Assembly (NCBI RefSeq): GCF_900167085.1
Contig: NZ_FUXA01000003.1
Location: 62,001-126,000, forward strand
From: Eubacterium ruminantium
GTDB lineage: Bacteria; Bacillota; Clostridia; Lachnospirales; Lachnospiraceae
Direction: 5' to 3'
Length of the DNA: 64,000 nucleotides
Of the stretch, positions 24,405-34,028 are shown in pieces. Position numbers and translations under genes: made by a program. Under the pieces are notes generated by a model. That model saw only the letters and a program-made list of their open reading frames with translations, did no database searches and was not told the origin of the DNA. Every line of letters begins with the position of its first letter. The stretch's first letter is position 1.

Positions 24405-25226
24405 TTATATAAGTTCAAAATGTTTCATGGCATTATAAATACCATCATCAATTACGTCGTCGGTAATATAACTCGCTGCCTGAAGTGCAAGCTCACTACC
24501 TGCTTTCGGAACAATACTGTTCTTAACAAGATTTAGCATTTCAAGGTCATTATTACCATCGCCGAATACATAAGCATTATGAAGCGGCAAGTTGAAATAG
24601 TCAAGAACAAACTTAATACCTGTGGCCTTGGAATATCCCTTTGGTTCCATCTCAAAAAAGTTTCCTTCACGGTCGATATAAGTAAATTCGGACGAAGTAT
24701 ATTTCTTAAATCCTTCTATATCGCTTCCATCAAGGTACCAGCCTGCAAATTTATCAAATCTAAAATCCTTATCATCTATGTCATCAATAAATCTGTAGCC
24801 TGAATTTTTAAAACGGTCAATAAGGCCGTCGGCCTCCGGAAGTATATTCTCCTTATCAATGCATGTATAATCTCTATACTCAAAAAGCGAATACATTCCA
24901 TATTCTCTGCATTTGAGAGCTATATCATAACATCTTTCTTTGGAACATTCCTTGTGAAGAAGTTCTTTCTTCTCCCCGGTTTTCTTATCAAAAAGGATAA
25001 TATTACTGCCGCATCCACAGATAAGACCATCAAATCCTGCAGAAAGTATAAATTCATCTATATTGCATTTAACCCTTCCGGAATTGATGAATACAAGATT
25101 TCCTTTCTCTCTTGTGCGTTTTATAGCTTCCTTCGCACTTTCCGGAAATATCATCCTGCTGTCACCGGTTATCAACGTTCCATCAATATCAAAAAATAAT
25201 ACTTTTGTATTATCATTACTTGTCAT
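24405..25226 (-). CDS. Cof-type HAD phosphatase, candidate riboflavin-pathway phosphatase
   Basis: 273 residues. HAD motif I is FFDIDGTL with both catalytic Asp, motif II FINSGR, and the C-terminal YVFGDGNNDLEML, as in the Cof (IIB cap) subfamily. The ATG lies two bases after the ribH stop, so it is in the riboflavin operon. Cof-type HADs (YcsE, YwtE, YitU) dephosphorylate 5-amino-6-(5-phosphoribitylamino)uracil in Bacillus subtilis. The same job here is inferred from operon position. Confidence 0.88.
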   Translation of the reverse strand: MTSNDNTKVLFFDIDGTLITGDSRMIFPESAKEAIKRTREKGNLVFINSGRVKCNIDEFILSAGFDGLICGCGSNIILFDKKTGEKKELLHKECSKERCYDIALKCREYGMYSLFEYRDYTCIDKENILPEADGLIDRFKNSGYRFIDDIDDKDFRFDKFAGWYLDGSDIEGFKKYTSSEFTYIDREGNFFEMEPKGYSKATGIKFVLDYFNLPLHNAYVFGDGNNDLEMLNLVKNSIVPKAGSELALQAASYITDDVIDDGIYNAMKHFELI

Positions 25227-25228
25227 TA

Positions 25229-25693
25229 CTAATTCATTTCCCTCATAAGATTAACCATCTCTATAGCACCGAGAGCGCAATCATAGCCCTTATTTCCTGC
25301 CTTTGTTCCGGCTCTTTCTACTGCCTGCTCAATATTCTCTGTTGTAAGGATTCCGAACATTACAGGAATTTCTGATTCAAGAGAAACCTGAGCAATCCCC
25401 TTTGAAACTTCATTACATACATAATCATAGTGACTTGTCTGTCCTCTGATAACTGTTCCGAGGCAGATAACTGCATCATACTTTCCTGACTTAGCCATCT
25501 TCTTTGCGATAAGAGGAATTTCAAATGCGCCTGGTACCCATGCGAGTGTTATATCATCTTCATTTACATCATGTCTAACAAGTCCGTCAACAGCACCACT
25601 TACAAGCTTGGAAACTATAAATTCATTAAATCTTGCGGCAACAATGCCAACCTTCATTCCTTCTGCAACAACTTTTCCTTCAATCTTTTTCAT
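25229..25693 (-). CDS. ribH: 6,7-dimethyl-8-ribityllumazine synthase
   Basis: 154 residues, the normal subunit length. [42 protein letters not shown] and [11 protein letters not shown] are the substrate-binding motifs, including the catalytic His in HYDYV. It condenses the ribitylaminouracil with 3,4-dihydroxy-2-butanone 4-phosphate. GGAGG precedes the ATG. It lies between ribBA (106-base gap) and the HAD phosphatase. Confidence 0.98.
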   Translation of the reverse strand: MKKIEGKVVAEGMKVGIVAARFNEFIVSKLVSGAVDGLVRHDVNEDDITLAWVPGAFEIPLIAKKMAKSGKYDAVICLGTVIRGQTSHYDYVCNEVSKGIAQVSLESEIPVMFGILTTENIEQAVERAGTKAGNKGYDCALGAIEMVNLMREMN

Positions 25694-25799
25694 TTTTATA
25701 TTCCTCCATTTATTTTCAAATAATTGATCATTCTATTATGAATCCAAATATTTTTTCCTATCCAATAATGATTCATTTATAAATTAAAAAATACCCGTT

Positions 25800-27002
25800 T
25801 TATACATCATTTAACATATGACCCATCTTATCTTTTTTAGTTTTAAGATAGAATCTGTCAAATGTCTGTGGTTCGATTTCGATAGGAACTCTCTCAACTA
25901 TATCAAGATTAAATCCTTTGAGTCCGTAAATCTTAAGCGGATTATTGGTCAGAAGTCTTAACTTATGAACTCCGAGATCCACAAGTATCTGAGTTCCTGT
26001 AGTATAGTCTCTTGCATCTTCAGGGAAGCCAAGCTTAAGATTAGCCTCAACTGTATCAAGTCCCTGATCCTGAAGGGCATATGCTCTGATCTTATTAATA
26101 AGACCGATTCCACGACCTTCCTGACGCATATAAAGAAGTACTCCGCGGCCTTCTTTAGCAATCATTTTCATAGCCGCATCAAGCTGTTCTCCACAGTCAC
26201 ATCTTGCTGAACCAAATGCATCTCCTGTAAGGCACTCTGAATGAACTCTGCAAAGTACAGGCTCACCATCTGCAATGTCTCCCATAGTAAGGGCTACATG
26301 ATGCTCACCATTGATCTTATTTACATATCCATGCATTGTGAATTCGCCGTATCTTGTAGGAAGCTTTGCTTTCGCTACGCACTCTACGAAAACTTCTCTT
26401 TCTTTACGATATCTTACAAGCTTCTCAATAGTTGAAATCTTAAGTCCATGTTCCTTTGCAAATGCAAGAAGGTCTTCTTTACGAGCCATCATTCCGTCAT
26501 CTCTCATAATCTCGCAGCAAAGTCCAACCGGCTTAAGTCCTGCAAGCTTTACAAGATCAACAGTAGCTTCTGTATGACCATTTCTCATTATTACGCCGCC
26601 TTCAACAGCAGTGAGCGGAAACATATGTCCCGGTCTTCTGAAATCTTCAGGCTTCGCATCATCATCTACAAACTTTCTTGCTGTATATCCTCTTTCTTCA
26701 GCGGAAATACCTGTTGTTGTATCAACATGATCGACTGAAATAGTAAATGCTGTGCAATGATTATCTGTATTTGTTAATGTCATCTGAGGAAGATTAAACT
26801 TATCCGCATACTCTTTATCCATAGGCATGCATATAAGTCCTCTGGCATATTTAGCCATGAAATTCACATTCTCAGTTGTAGCATGTTCAGCAGCAAAAAT
26901 TATGTCTCCTTCATTCTCTCTGCCTTCATCATCAAGGATCACTACAGGCTTACCCACACGAATATCCTCAAGTATCTCCTCAATAGTATTAAACTCTTCC
27001 AT
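25800..27002 (-). CDS. ribBA: bifunctional 3,4-DHBP synthase / GTP cyclohydrolase II
   Basis: 400 residues. The N-terminal ~200 are RibB ([18 protein letters not shown]), making dihydroxybutanone phosphate from ribulose 5-phosphate. The C-terminal half is RibA, with the zinc cysteines in [20 protein letters not shown] and the RQEGRGIGL motif, opening GTP to start the pterin branch. Both halves look complete. Third gene after ribD and ribE, with a 12-base gap. Confidence 0.98.
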   Translation of the reverse strand: MEEFNTIEEILEDIRVGKPVVILDDEGRENEGDIIFAAEHATTENVNFMAKYARGLICMPMDKEYADKFNLPQMTLTNTDNHCTAFTISVDHVDTTTGISAEERGYTARKFVDDDAKPEDFRRPGHMFPLTAVEGGVIMRNGHTEATVDLVKLAGLKPVGLCCEIMRDDGMMARKEDLLAFAKEHGLKISTIEKLVRYRKEREVFVECVAKAKLPTRYGEFTMHGYVNKINGEHHVALTMGDIADGEPVLCRVHSECLTGDAFGSARCDCGEQLDAAMKMIAKEGRGVLLYMRQEGRGIGLINKIRAYALQDQGLDTVEANLKLGFPEDARDYTTGTQILVDLGVHKLRLLTNNPLKIYGLKGFNLDIVERVPIEIEPQTFDRFYLKTKKDKMGHMLNDV

Positions 27003-27014
27003 CTTGTCCTCCCT

Positions 27015-27683
27015 CTATAAAAAACCATTTCTGGTCAGTATATCCATATTAAGTGTTCCGCTGGATTTTTTATCGTCAACCTTCTTAACACCGCTATCGA
27101 TGCCCAGAAGTTTCTCAACGTATTTTCCGACTATGTCATTTTCAAGGTTAACTATATCTTTCACCTTTTTATCTGTAAGTGTGGTTTCACTGCTGGTATG
27201 AGGAATTATGGATACTTTAAAGCATTCATTATCCACATATGCAACAGTCAGGCTTATACCATCTATAGTAATACTGCCTTTTTCAACAATAAATCTAAGT
27301 ATATTCTTATCAGCCTCAATGGTTACCCAAATGGCATTATCTTCTTTTTCAAACGATCTTATGGTGCCTGTTCCGTCTATATGTCCCGAAACAATATGTC
27401 CTCCAAACCTTCCGTTAGCAGCCATGGCTCTTTCAAGGTTAACATAACTTCCGGGACTTAACTTTCCAAGACTTGATCTTCTCAATGTTTCAGCCATCAC
27501 ATCAGCAGTAAATCCATCAGATGTCACACTTGTAGCAGTAAGACAGACTCCATTTACAGCTATGCTGTCGCCAACTTTCACATCATCCATGATCTTATAT
27601 GCCTTTATATGAAGGACTGCAGATGCAGCACCGTGGGTTATCTTCCTGACACACCCTATCTCTTCTATCAATCCGGTAAACAT
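27015..27683 (-). CDS. ribE: riboflavin synthase alpha subunit
   Basis: 222 residues from the ATG at 27683, beginning MFTGLIEEIG, the invariant start of the family; the eight upstream codons in this frame overlap ribD. Two lumazine-binding barrels repeat the motif (DSIAVNGVCLTAT and GSITIDGISLTVA). It dismutates two dimethylribityllumazines to riboflavin. Start lies two bases after the ribD stop, with AAAGGA inside ribD. Confidence 0.97.
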   Translation of the reverse strand: MFTGLIEEIGCVRKITHGAASAVLHIKAYKIMDDVKVGDSIAVNGVCLTATSVTSDGFTADVMAETLRRSSLGKLSPGSYVNLERAMAANGRFGGHIVSGHIDGTGTIRSFEKEDNAIWVTIEADKNILRFIVEKGSITIDGISLTVAYVDNECFKVSIIPHTSSETTLTDKKVKDIVNLENDIVGKYVEKLLGIDSGVKKVDDKKSSGTLNMDILTRNGFL

Positions 27684-27685
27684 CT

Positions 27686-28795
27686 CTATGATTCCTTTCT
27701 TCTGCACATTCTGATATAAATATCCTTGCCGACTATTTTTTGCTCAATAATATCAAACTTAAATGCATCATCAGGGAACGGAACTCCATCTCCGCCAACC
27801 GGAGTTAGAGCAACATCTCCACCGAATATCTTCGGCGCGATAAATACCCTGAGCTCATTTACAAGATTTTCTTTAAGGATATTCCAGTTAAGTGATCCTC
27901 CGCCTTCGACCATGATGCTGTCTATCTTCATCATGCCCAACTTTTCCATCAGATCTACCAAATCTATATGACCATTCTTCTCCTTGATAAGAAGAACACC
28001 AACTTTTTTTTCAGCAAGCTTTTTGATCTTTTCCGCATTTGTCTCTCCATTTTCTTCAATGGCTGCAACAAACGTTCTTATCTCTGAAGCCGACTCAACA
28101 AGATAACTGCTCATAGGTATCCTTAAATGACTATCGCAAACTATCCTTATTGGATTTCTTCCGTCCTCGATACGGCAGTTAAGCATTGGATCATCCTTAA
28201 GAACAGTACCTATTCCAACCATAATAGCCGAAAATTCATTTCTAAACTGATGAACCATATATCTTGATTCTTCACCTGAGATCCACTTACTGAGACCTCT
28301 TTCTGTCGCTATCTTACCATCCATCGTCATAGCATATTTCATAACGACATATGGCTTTTTGTGAGTTATAAAATGGAAAAATACATCATTAAGCTTGTCG
28401 CATTCTTCCTTCATAACATGAGTTACAACTTCAATATTATGGCTTCTCAGAAACCAGATACCTTTCCCTGCCACCAGTGGATTAGGATCATCCGATCCCA
28501 CGTATACTCTTTTTATCTTATGTTCAATGATGGCTTCAACACACGGAGGCTGCTTGCCGTGATGGCAACAAGGTTCAAGTGTAACATACATCTCAGCCCC
28601 CTCTGCACTCTCCGTAAGATTTTTAAAGGCATCTCTTTCTGCATGAAGATCACCATATTTTCTATGATAACCTTCGCCTATGATCTTGCCGTTTTTAACA
28701 ATGACCGCGCCCACAAGAGGGTTTGGATTTACAGCACCTATACCAAGTCTGGCAAGCTCTATAGCTCTTTCCATATATTTTTTCTCGTAGGCCAT
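27686..28795 (-). CDS. ribD: bifunctional pyrimidine deaminase / reductase
   Basis: 369 residues. The N-terminal deaminase domain has the zinc motifs HAERDAF and TLEPCCHHGKQPPC; the C-terminal reductase has MKYAMTMDGKIAT, WISGEES, VGIGTVLKDDP and VEGGGSLNW. It carries out the second and third steps after GTP cyclohydrolase II. First gene of the operon, behind the FMN riboswitch; AAAGGATGG is the ribosome binding site. Confidence 0.98.
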   Translation of the reverse strand: MAYEKKYMERAIELARLGIGAVNPNPLVGAVIVKNGKIIGEGYHRKYGDLHAERDAFKNLTESAEGAEMYVTLEPCCHHGKQPPCVEAIIEHKIKRVYVGSDDPNPLVAGKGIWFLRSHNIEVVTHVMKEECDKLNDVFFHFITHKKPYVVMKYAMTMDGKIATERGLSKWISGEESRYMVHQFRNEFSAIMVGIGTVLKDDPMLNCRIEDGRNPIRIVCDSHLRIPMSSYLVESASEIRTFVAAIEENGETNAEKIKKLAEKKVGVLLIKEKNGHIDLVDLMEKLGMMKIDSIMVEGGGSLNWNILKENLVNELRVFIAPKIFGGDVALTPVGGDGVPFPDDAFKFDIIEQKIVGKDIYIRMCRRKES

Positions 28796-28826
28796 TTCTA
28801 AAAATCCATCCTTTTAACATGATATA

Positions 28827-28850
28827 AGCCCCGGTAAAAATACCGGGGCT
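28827..28850 (-). promoter_or_regulatory. hairpin between FMN riboswitch and ribD
   Basis: AGCCCCGGTA pairs perfectly with TACCGGGGCT around a TTTT loop, about a dozen bases before the ribD ribosome binding site. No T run follows, so it is not a simple terminator. It may be part of the expression platform, acting on translation start or RNA stability. Confidence 0.55.
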
Positions 28851-28910
28851 GAAAATAGCATTATCAATAAGCAAACATTTTCTAATGCCGCTTAGATCAT
28901 ATAATCTTTT

Positions 28911-29047
28911 TCCTCTTCCATCCAGACTATACTGTCGGCTCTGGAATCTCACCAGATCAGCTAATTAAAGCTCGTGGGCTTCCAGCTTTTTAATTTCTAA
29001 TTCTCACTGGTTACCACCGGTCACGAATCACACGTTGCCCCGAAGAA
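28911..29047 (-). promoter_or_regulatory. FMN riboswitch (RFN element)
   Basis: On the minus strand the conserved blocks occur in order: TTCGGGGCA, GACCGGTGGTAA, the CCCACGAGC element, GGTGAGATTCCAGAGCCGAC, AGTATAGTCTGGATGGAAGA. This is a full RFN aptamer and controls ribD-ribE-ribBA-ribH and, by continuation, the HAD phosphatase by FMN level. Confidence 0.97.
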
Positions 29048-29055
29048 ATATTTAA

Positions 29056-31773
29056 TTATTCGCTCTTACCGATTGAAAGGAATCCACCCTCACTTGAACG
29101 GAGGAGAACACCGAGACCGATATTCTTACGTGTTCCTTCTGTATCGACATAAATCTCTCCTGATTCGACAAGCGACTTAGCAATCTTTGTTACCTCATCC
29201 TTGAACTGAAGGAGCTGACGTCTGTCTCTTGAACTCAGCTTAAACATATACTGGTTCTTAGAGCTTATAAGAAGTATGCTGAATGAATGTACTTCTTTCT
29301 TTGTCTCTCTGATTCCTGAACCGATCATTCGGCTGTTAGCAATGATGATCTCTGCTTCTTCGATTGGAAGATACTCAGAAATGATAAGTTTGTAGATCTT
29401 AAGATAATCATCTTCAGAAGCAACCTTTACAGGAAGTTCTGCAACAGCAAATTCGATAACCGAATCCGCAATCTTAATTGTACCACCGTCATCATTGATA
29501 GTAGCTGAACATTCTCTAGGAACAATAAGTCTGAAGAACTTATTCTCGATTACTTTCTCTCCATCTCCTGATTCCTTGATAACAAGTTCAGGGAATGCTT
29601 TCTCGAGTTTGTTCATAGAAATGATTGCTGAATCATCACCTGTTTCCGCTGTCTCCATGAGTACATCATAGAGCTGCTGAATTGCAGGTGTAACATATTT
29701 AACCATCTCAAGAAGCTTATCAACCGCAGGTACATAAGCCATAGCCGCATTCTCAAGATAGAGATTAACAGCCTGCTCATCTGTGATTCCTTTGCTTCTC
29801 TTATATTCGATAACCTTGAAAAGATTTTCTTTATCAAATCCGTCATAGTGCTGATCATATGCTTTCTCAAAGTACTTAAGTGACTGCATCTCACCCTTAT
29901 ATGCAGGATCAGCTTCATTTACCTGATAAATCTTACCAAGCTCATAAGCAGCCTGTGTACTTCCGAGACCAAGTGCCTCAAGGAAAGCTTTCTCAATATC
30001 GTACTTAGTTGCGATATAGAATATCTGACTCTGCTTCATAAGAGCAACCTTAAGTGCTGTAGCGCCGCTTCCTGCAGCAACCGCTCTCTCCCACTTCTCA
30101 ACAGAAGCCTGAAGATCTTCACCCTTAAGTTCTTCAATATCCTTGATATATGGTTCTGCTTCACGTATACCATTATCTCTGGCCTGCTTAAAGTACTTGA
30201 GAGCCTTTATACCATCTCTCTGTGTTCTAAGGAGACCATAGTAATAAAATCTACCAAGATAGAATGGAACTCTTCTGTTGCCAAGTCTCTCAGCATTCTC
30301 ATACCAGTTAAGAGCTTTCATGTAATCCTTAAGCTGCTGGTCGTAAATATTTCCCATAAGGAATGCAAGATCCGGATCTTTCGTTGCATCAAAGAGCTGT
30401 TTAGCATAACTTATAGTCTTCTCGATATCACGATATGGAGAATCTTCATCGTAATAAAGATCTATAAGAAGATAACTTGCTTTGATAGAACCAAGCTTAA
30501 GTGCCTGCTTAGCAGCTGTCATGGCTCCTTCATAGTCTTCAAGGTAGTAACAGTAAATTGCTTCACTGTAGTACTGATTATCCTTACGGTTAAGACTCTG
30601 ATCACTTACTCGTGTAGGATTTACAAATGCAAACGAGTTTGCTGTCTCGAAAATGATCTCTTCGTACTGCTCAATGATCTCCATTGTAGCGCAGACAAAT
30701 CTCATACATGCAAGACGTCTTCCCTGATAGAAAGCAAATGTAACGATACCTTTATTCATTCCCTTATGATAGAAGGTTGTACATATACCGTCTGCATACT
30801 CTGTGATATATGACTTAAGCTGAAGCTCTTCATCGAAAGCATCATTACAATATCTGAGGTAATTCTCAAGAGTTTTCTTGGAATCACGAGGGATACTGTC
30901 ATAAGATACATACATCTCGAAATCCTTATATGTCATATTCGGAGCATAATACTCTTCATCTGTTTCTTCATTGATTGTCTTAACCCAGTCTTTTGGAAGC
31001 TTGTGGATATAACCATCAATCTGGTTATGTACATAAGTATACTGGTACTGAAGCTTAGCAGGATCGATAGCCTTGAATCTAGGCTCCTTACCCTTTTCCT
31101 TACGCTTCTCAGAAATTTCAGAATAGATCTTATCTTTCTCTTCGAACTCGATACTGTCTGTATGCTTTGATGCATAATCAACTCTATCATATGCTGCCTG
31201 AGCCTTATCATCACCCATATCAGCAAGTCTTCTGTACCAGAGCATCGCTTTATCAAGATCTACAGGAATAACATTTTCACTTTTATTTCCATACTGATCA
31301 ACTCTTGAAAGACCATTTTCATATATGGAACCAAGATTCATGTATGCCGGCTTAATTCCCTTCTCAGCTGCTTTCTGGAAGAATGTTATCGCCTTAGCAA
31401 AATTCTGTGTCTCAAGATGCATCTTAGCAACTTTGTAAATCATCTCGCCGTCATTGGTCATATTAGTGAATTTCTCATAATAGCCTGCGGCTTTACTGAG
31501 ATCTTTATCGGTAGTCGAATTACTATACTTACCGGTCTCGTAAAATTCACCAAGAATTTTAAGACAGTCTGTTCCGAGCTGTTTATAATTTTCGTCCATG
31601 ATTCCAATATCGGCGATCTTCTCAAGAATCTCAACAGCTTCAAGACCGTTGGCATTCTCCATAAGACTCATTGCCTTATCATACTGAAGTTCGGTACTAC
31701 TTTTGTTAGACCTCTTCTTGCCGATATTCGAAATAAAAGGAATTTTCTCTTTAAGATTACTGAAAAAACCCAT
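29056..31773 (-). CDS. unknown large protein with Sel1/TPR-like repeats
   Basis: 905 residues with no signal peptide or transmembrane helix, so cytoplasmic. Helical Sel1-like repeats lie at ~27-200 and ~395-700 (recurring patterns such as AITFFQKAAEKGI, AYMNLGSIYENG and ALNWYENAERLGN). Two mixed alpha/beta domains, ~245-390 and ~740-885, interrupt and end the repeat arrays; each carries a hydrophobic strand pattern, for example YIHKLPKDWVKT and FFRLIVPRECSA, a little like PsbP/DcrB folds. GGAGGGG precedes the ATG. It sits alone between the riboswitch and the crh-whiA cluster. Function unknown; a protein-scaffold role fits Sel1 repeats. Confidence 0.85.
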   Translation of the reverse strand: MGFFSNLKEKIPFISNIGKKRSNKSSTELQYDKAMSLMENANGLEAVEILEKIADIGIMDENYKQLGTDCLKILGEFYETGKYSNSTTDKDLSKAAGYYEKFTNMTNDGEMIYKVAKMHLETQNFAKAITFFQKAAEKGIKPAYMNLGSIYENGLSRVDQYGNKSENVIPVDLDKAMLWYRRLADMGDDKAQAAYDRVDYASKHTDSIEFEEKDKIYSEISEKRKEKGKEPRFKAIDPAKLQYQYTYVHNQIDGYIHKLPKDWVKTINEETDEEYYAPNMTYKDFEMYVSYDSIPRDSKKTLENYLRYCNDAFDEELQLKSYITEYADGICTTFYHKGMNKGIVTFAFYQGRRLACMRFVCATMEIIEQYEEIIFETANSFAFVNPTRVSDQSLNRKDNQYYSEAIYCYYLEDYEGAMTAAKQALKLGSIKASYLLIDLYYDEDSPYRDIEKTISYAKQLFDATKDPDLAFLMGNIYDQQLKDYMKALNWYENAERLGNRRVPFYLGRFYYYGLLRTQRDGIKALKYFKQARDNGIREAEPYIKDIEELKGEDLQASVEKWERAVAAGSGATALKVALMKQSQIFYIATKYDIEKAFLEALGLGSTQAAYELGKIYQVNEADPAYKGEMQSLKYFEKAYDQHYDGFDKENLFKVIEYKRSKGITDEQAVNLYLENAAMAYVPAVDKLLEMVKYVTPAIQQLYDVLMETAETGDDSAIISMNKLEKAFPELVIKESGDGEKVIENKFFRLIVPRECSATINDDGGTIKIADSVIEFAVAELPVKVASEDDYLKIYKLIISEYLPIEEAEIIIANSRMIGSGIRETKKEVHSFSILLISSKNQYMFKLSSRDRRQLLQFKDEVTKIAKSLVESGEIYVDTEGTRKNIGLGVLLRSSEGGFLSIGKSE

Positions 31774-31864
31774 TACATTCCCCTCCGTATTCTAAGTAAT
31801 TCTCCTGATTTTATACGCAATGTCCCTCTAATCCGGGACACCACAAGTATATTTTATTGTAACA

Positions 31865-31901
31865 CAAAAAAAAGTCATATGCAATAAAGCATATGACTTG
31901 T
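31865..31901 (-). terminator. terminator of the hprK-whiA-crh cluster
   Basis: AAGTCATATGC and GCATATGACTT pair perfectly around six bases, followed on the minus strand by TTTTTTTT. It lies 26 bases after the crh-like stop codon. Confidence 0.95.
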
Positions 31902-31926
31902 TATATTAGAAAATCGAGCAAAAAAA

Positions 31927-32184
31927 TTATGCAACTGTACTCATATATCTGATAACAGCATCAACTGCCTGCTGCTCATCCGAACCATCAGCCTCGATAC
32001 ATAACTCCTCATTATTGTGGAGTCCAAGGCTCATCATTCCCATGATACTCTTCGCATTGATCTTCTTTGTACCTGAAATAAGGTAAATTGTACTCTCATA
32101 CTGACTTGCTGTCTGAACGATTTCAGCAACAGGTCTTGCTTCAACATAATTTGGTAAACTAACCGTAAATTTTGCTGTAGTCAT
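31927..32184 (-). CDS. HPr-family protein with Glu at the active-site position (Crh-like)
   Basis: 85 residues from the ATG at 32184, ten bases after GAGAGGG; an upstream in-frame start lacks such a site. It has the HPr fold signature: E15-A-R-P-V in place of H15-A-R-P-A, and the regulatory site K45-S46-I-M-G-M-M-S-L-G intact. The phospho-accepting His15 of PTS HPr is replaced by Glu (codon GAA), so it cannot carry phosphate from enzyme I. Ser46 is still a target for HPr kinase. Bacillus Crh has Gln15 and lies next to whiA (yvcL), as here. A role in carbon catabolite regulation with CcpA is inferred. Confidence 0.92.
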   Translation of the reverse strand: MTTAKFTVSLPNYVEARPVAEIVQTASQYESTIYLISGTKKINAKSIMGMMSLGLHNNEELCIEADGSDEQQAVDAVIRYMSTVA

Positions 32185-32216
32185 CTTCTTGTTTCCCTCT
32201 CTTTGTAAAAATACTA

Positions 32217-33122
32217 TCACAGTTCTTCTCTAAGTTTATCAGCTAAAATACTGATACGTCTAAGTCTGTGATTTACACCTGATTTCCCAATTGGAGGATT
32301 CATCATCTCCCCAAGTTCTTTCAATGAAAGAAGTGGATTCTCAACCCTAATATCTGCTACTTCCCTAAGCGAATCCGTTAGGAAATCTCTCCCCTTAAGT
32401 TTATCAATGAATTCAATATCCTCAATCTGCTTAACCGACGCGCCTGCAATCTTACTGATATTGGCTGTCTCACAGTTGACTTCACGGTTGATCGAATTCC
32501 TGATATCCTTCACAATTCTGAAATTCTCAAATGTCATCAAAGCATTTGGTGCTTCGATCACACTTAATATATTTGCTATCTCATCCCCGTCTTTGAGATA
32601 TACAACATAACTGTTTCTTCTTACCACAACTTTAGGGTATATGTCAAATACTTTTATTATTTTTATTATCTGCTCTGCCCTTAAGTCATCGGAATAATCC
32701 ATCTCAAAATGATGTTTTTTCTCCGGTGAAGATATAGAACCAACAGCTAAAAATGCACCTCTGATAAATGCTCTTTTGCAACAGGTCTTCTCAAAAACCT
32801 GATCGTCGGAATATATTTCTTCCCCTTTTATTGATAATTTCAATGTCGAAATCATCTCATTTGCAAGGGATTTTTCTATCTTTATTACATTCTGACCGCT
32901 ACAGATAGATGTATACATCATTTTTTCGCTGTTGTCAAAAGTTTTTCTGATCAATCTGGAAATTTTGGCAATGCACTGCTCTTTTTCCGACTTTATAATT
33001 ATATTTTCATCACTGTATTTGCCCAACAGACTTGTAAGTGCGGACAGTTCAGCTATCCTGCAATGTGCTGCATGGACATATATTTCGGACAATTCTGTCT
33101 TAAGGTCTGATGAAAAGGACAT
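32217..33122 (-). CDS. whiA: DNA-binding protein WhiA
   Basis: 301 residues. The N-terminal two thirds resemble a LAGLIDADG homing-endonuclease fold (RAFIRGAFLAVGSISSPEKKHHFEM), without catalysis. The C-terminal helix-turn-helix has SLKELGEMMNPPIGKSGVNHRLRRI. WhiA affects cell division and chromosome segregation in Firmicutes. The ATG directly follows the rapZ stop, and the site GGAGAAG lies inside rapZ. Confidence 0.96.
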   Translation of the reverse strand: MSFSSDLKTELSEIYVHAAHCRIAELSALTSLLGKYSDENIIIKSEKEQCIAKISRLIRKTFDNSEKMMYTSICSGQNVIKIEKSLANEMISTLKLSIKGEEIYSDDQVFEKTCCKRAFIRGAFLAVGSISSPEKKHHFEMDYSDDLRAEQIIKIIKVFDIYPKVVVRRNSYVVYLKDGDEIANILSVIEAPNALMTFENFRIVKDIRNSINREVNCETANISKIAGASVKQIEDIEFIDKLKGRDFLTDSLREVADIRVENPLLSLKELGEMMNPPIGKSGVNHRLRRISILADKLREEL

Positions 33123-34004
33123 TTATACTTCTCCCTTAACGTATTTATCATTCGCTATATCTCTATGATATATATGAATAGAATACGGAAGTTCTCTCAG
33201 CTTTTCACCAAGAAGATTTGCAATAGTCACGGATCTGTGACGTCCGCCTGTACAACCAATGGCAATAACAAGTCTATGACGTCCATCTTTCTCTATAAGT
33301 TCCGGAACGGTAAAATCGACTAACTGAACAATCATGTCCAGGAATTTTTCGCCTTTACCGTCTGACATTACATATTCCTGTATCTCTTTATCATTTCCCG
33401 TTTTAGGTCTAAGTTCTGTATCATAATATGGATTCGGAAGAAATCTCGCATCCATAACATAGTCGGCTTCCTGAGGAATACCGAATTTATATCCGAATGA
33501 CATTATATTAATGACCATATTATTGTATATCTTATCTTTTTGATATATAGATTCTATCTCATGCTTTAATTCTCTTGAAAGAAGCATGCTTGTATCAATA
33601 ACATAGTCCGCTGTTTCTCTTAAAAATTTAATCTTTTTTCTTTCAAGACTGATACCGTCCTCAACCATTCCTTTCGGTGAAAGAGGATGCTCGCGTCTTG
33701 TTTCTTTGTATCTTTTTAGGAGTGCCTGATCATTTGCATCAAGGAACATTATCTCATAGTTAAACTTATTCATTTTAAGTTTTCTGAGAACATCGGAAAG
33801 CTCATCCAAAGCAACCCCGTTTCTGGCATCAATACCAAGGGCGATTTTATCGTGGTCAAAACTTTTATCCGCTACTATCTCGGCAAAGTTTTCAATAAGC
33901 TGTACCGGAAGATTATCTACGCAGAAATACCCAAAATCTTCAAATGTTCGGAGTGCAGTCGTTTTTCCTGCTCCACTCATTCCTGTTACAATGACAAATC
34001 TCAT
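33123..34004 (-). CDS. rapZ: RapZ (YvcJ) family nucleotide-binding protein
   Basis: 293 residues with Walker A GMSGAGKTT (8-16), VDNLP, IDARN, the REHPLSP segment and the C-terminal AIGCTGGRHRSVTIA. In enteric bacteria RapZ guides RNase E to GlmZ RNA; in Firmicutes (YvcJ) it is a GTP-binding protein linked to competence and wall precursor control. Here it is directly followed by whiA and crh-like, the conserved order. A yvcK/glmR gene, usually between them, is absent. Confidence 0.96.
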   Translation of the reverse strand: MRFVIVTGMSGAGKTTALRTFEDFGYFCVDNLPVQLIENFAEIVADKSFDHDKIALGIDARNGVALDELSDVLRKLKMNKFNYEIMFLDANDQALLKRYKETRREHPLSPKGMVEDGISLERKKIKFLRETADYVIDTSMLLSRELKHEIESIYQKDKIYNNMVINIMSFGYKFGIPQEADYVMDARFLPNPYYDTELRPKTGNDKEIQEYVMSDGKGEKFLDMIVQLVDFTVPELIEKDGRHRLVIAIGCTGGRHRSVTIANLLGEKLRELPYSIHIYHRDIANDKYVKGEV

Positions 34005-34028
34005 ATGAACACCTCGTTATGAAAAAAT

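Noticed and set aside
28695-28952. 85-residue frame across the FMN riboswitch and the ribD start
   Set aside because: Overlaps both a conserved RNA element and ribD in another frame; no support.
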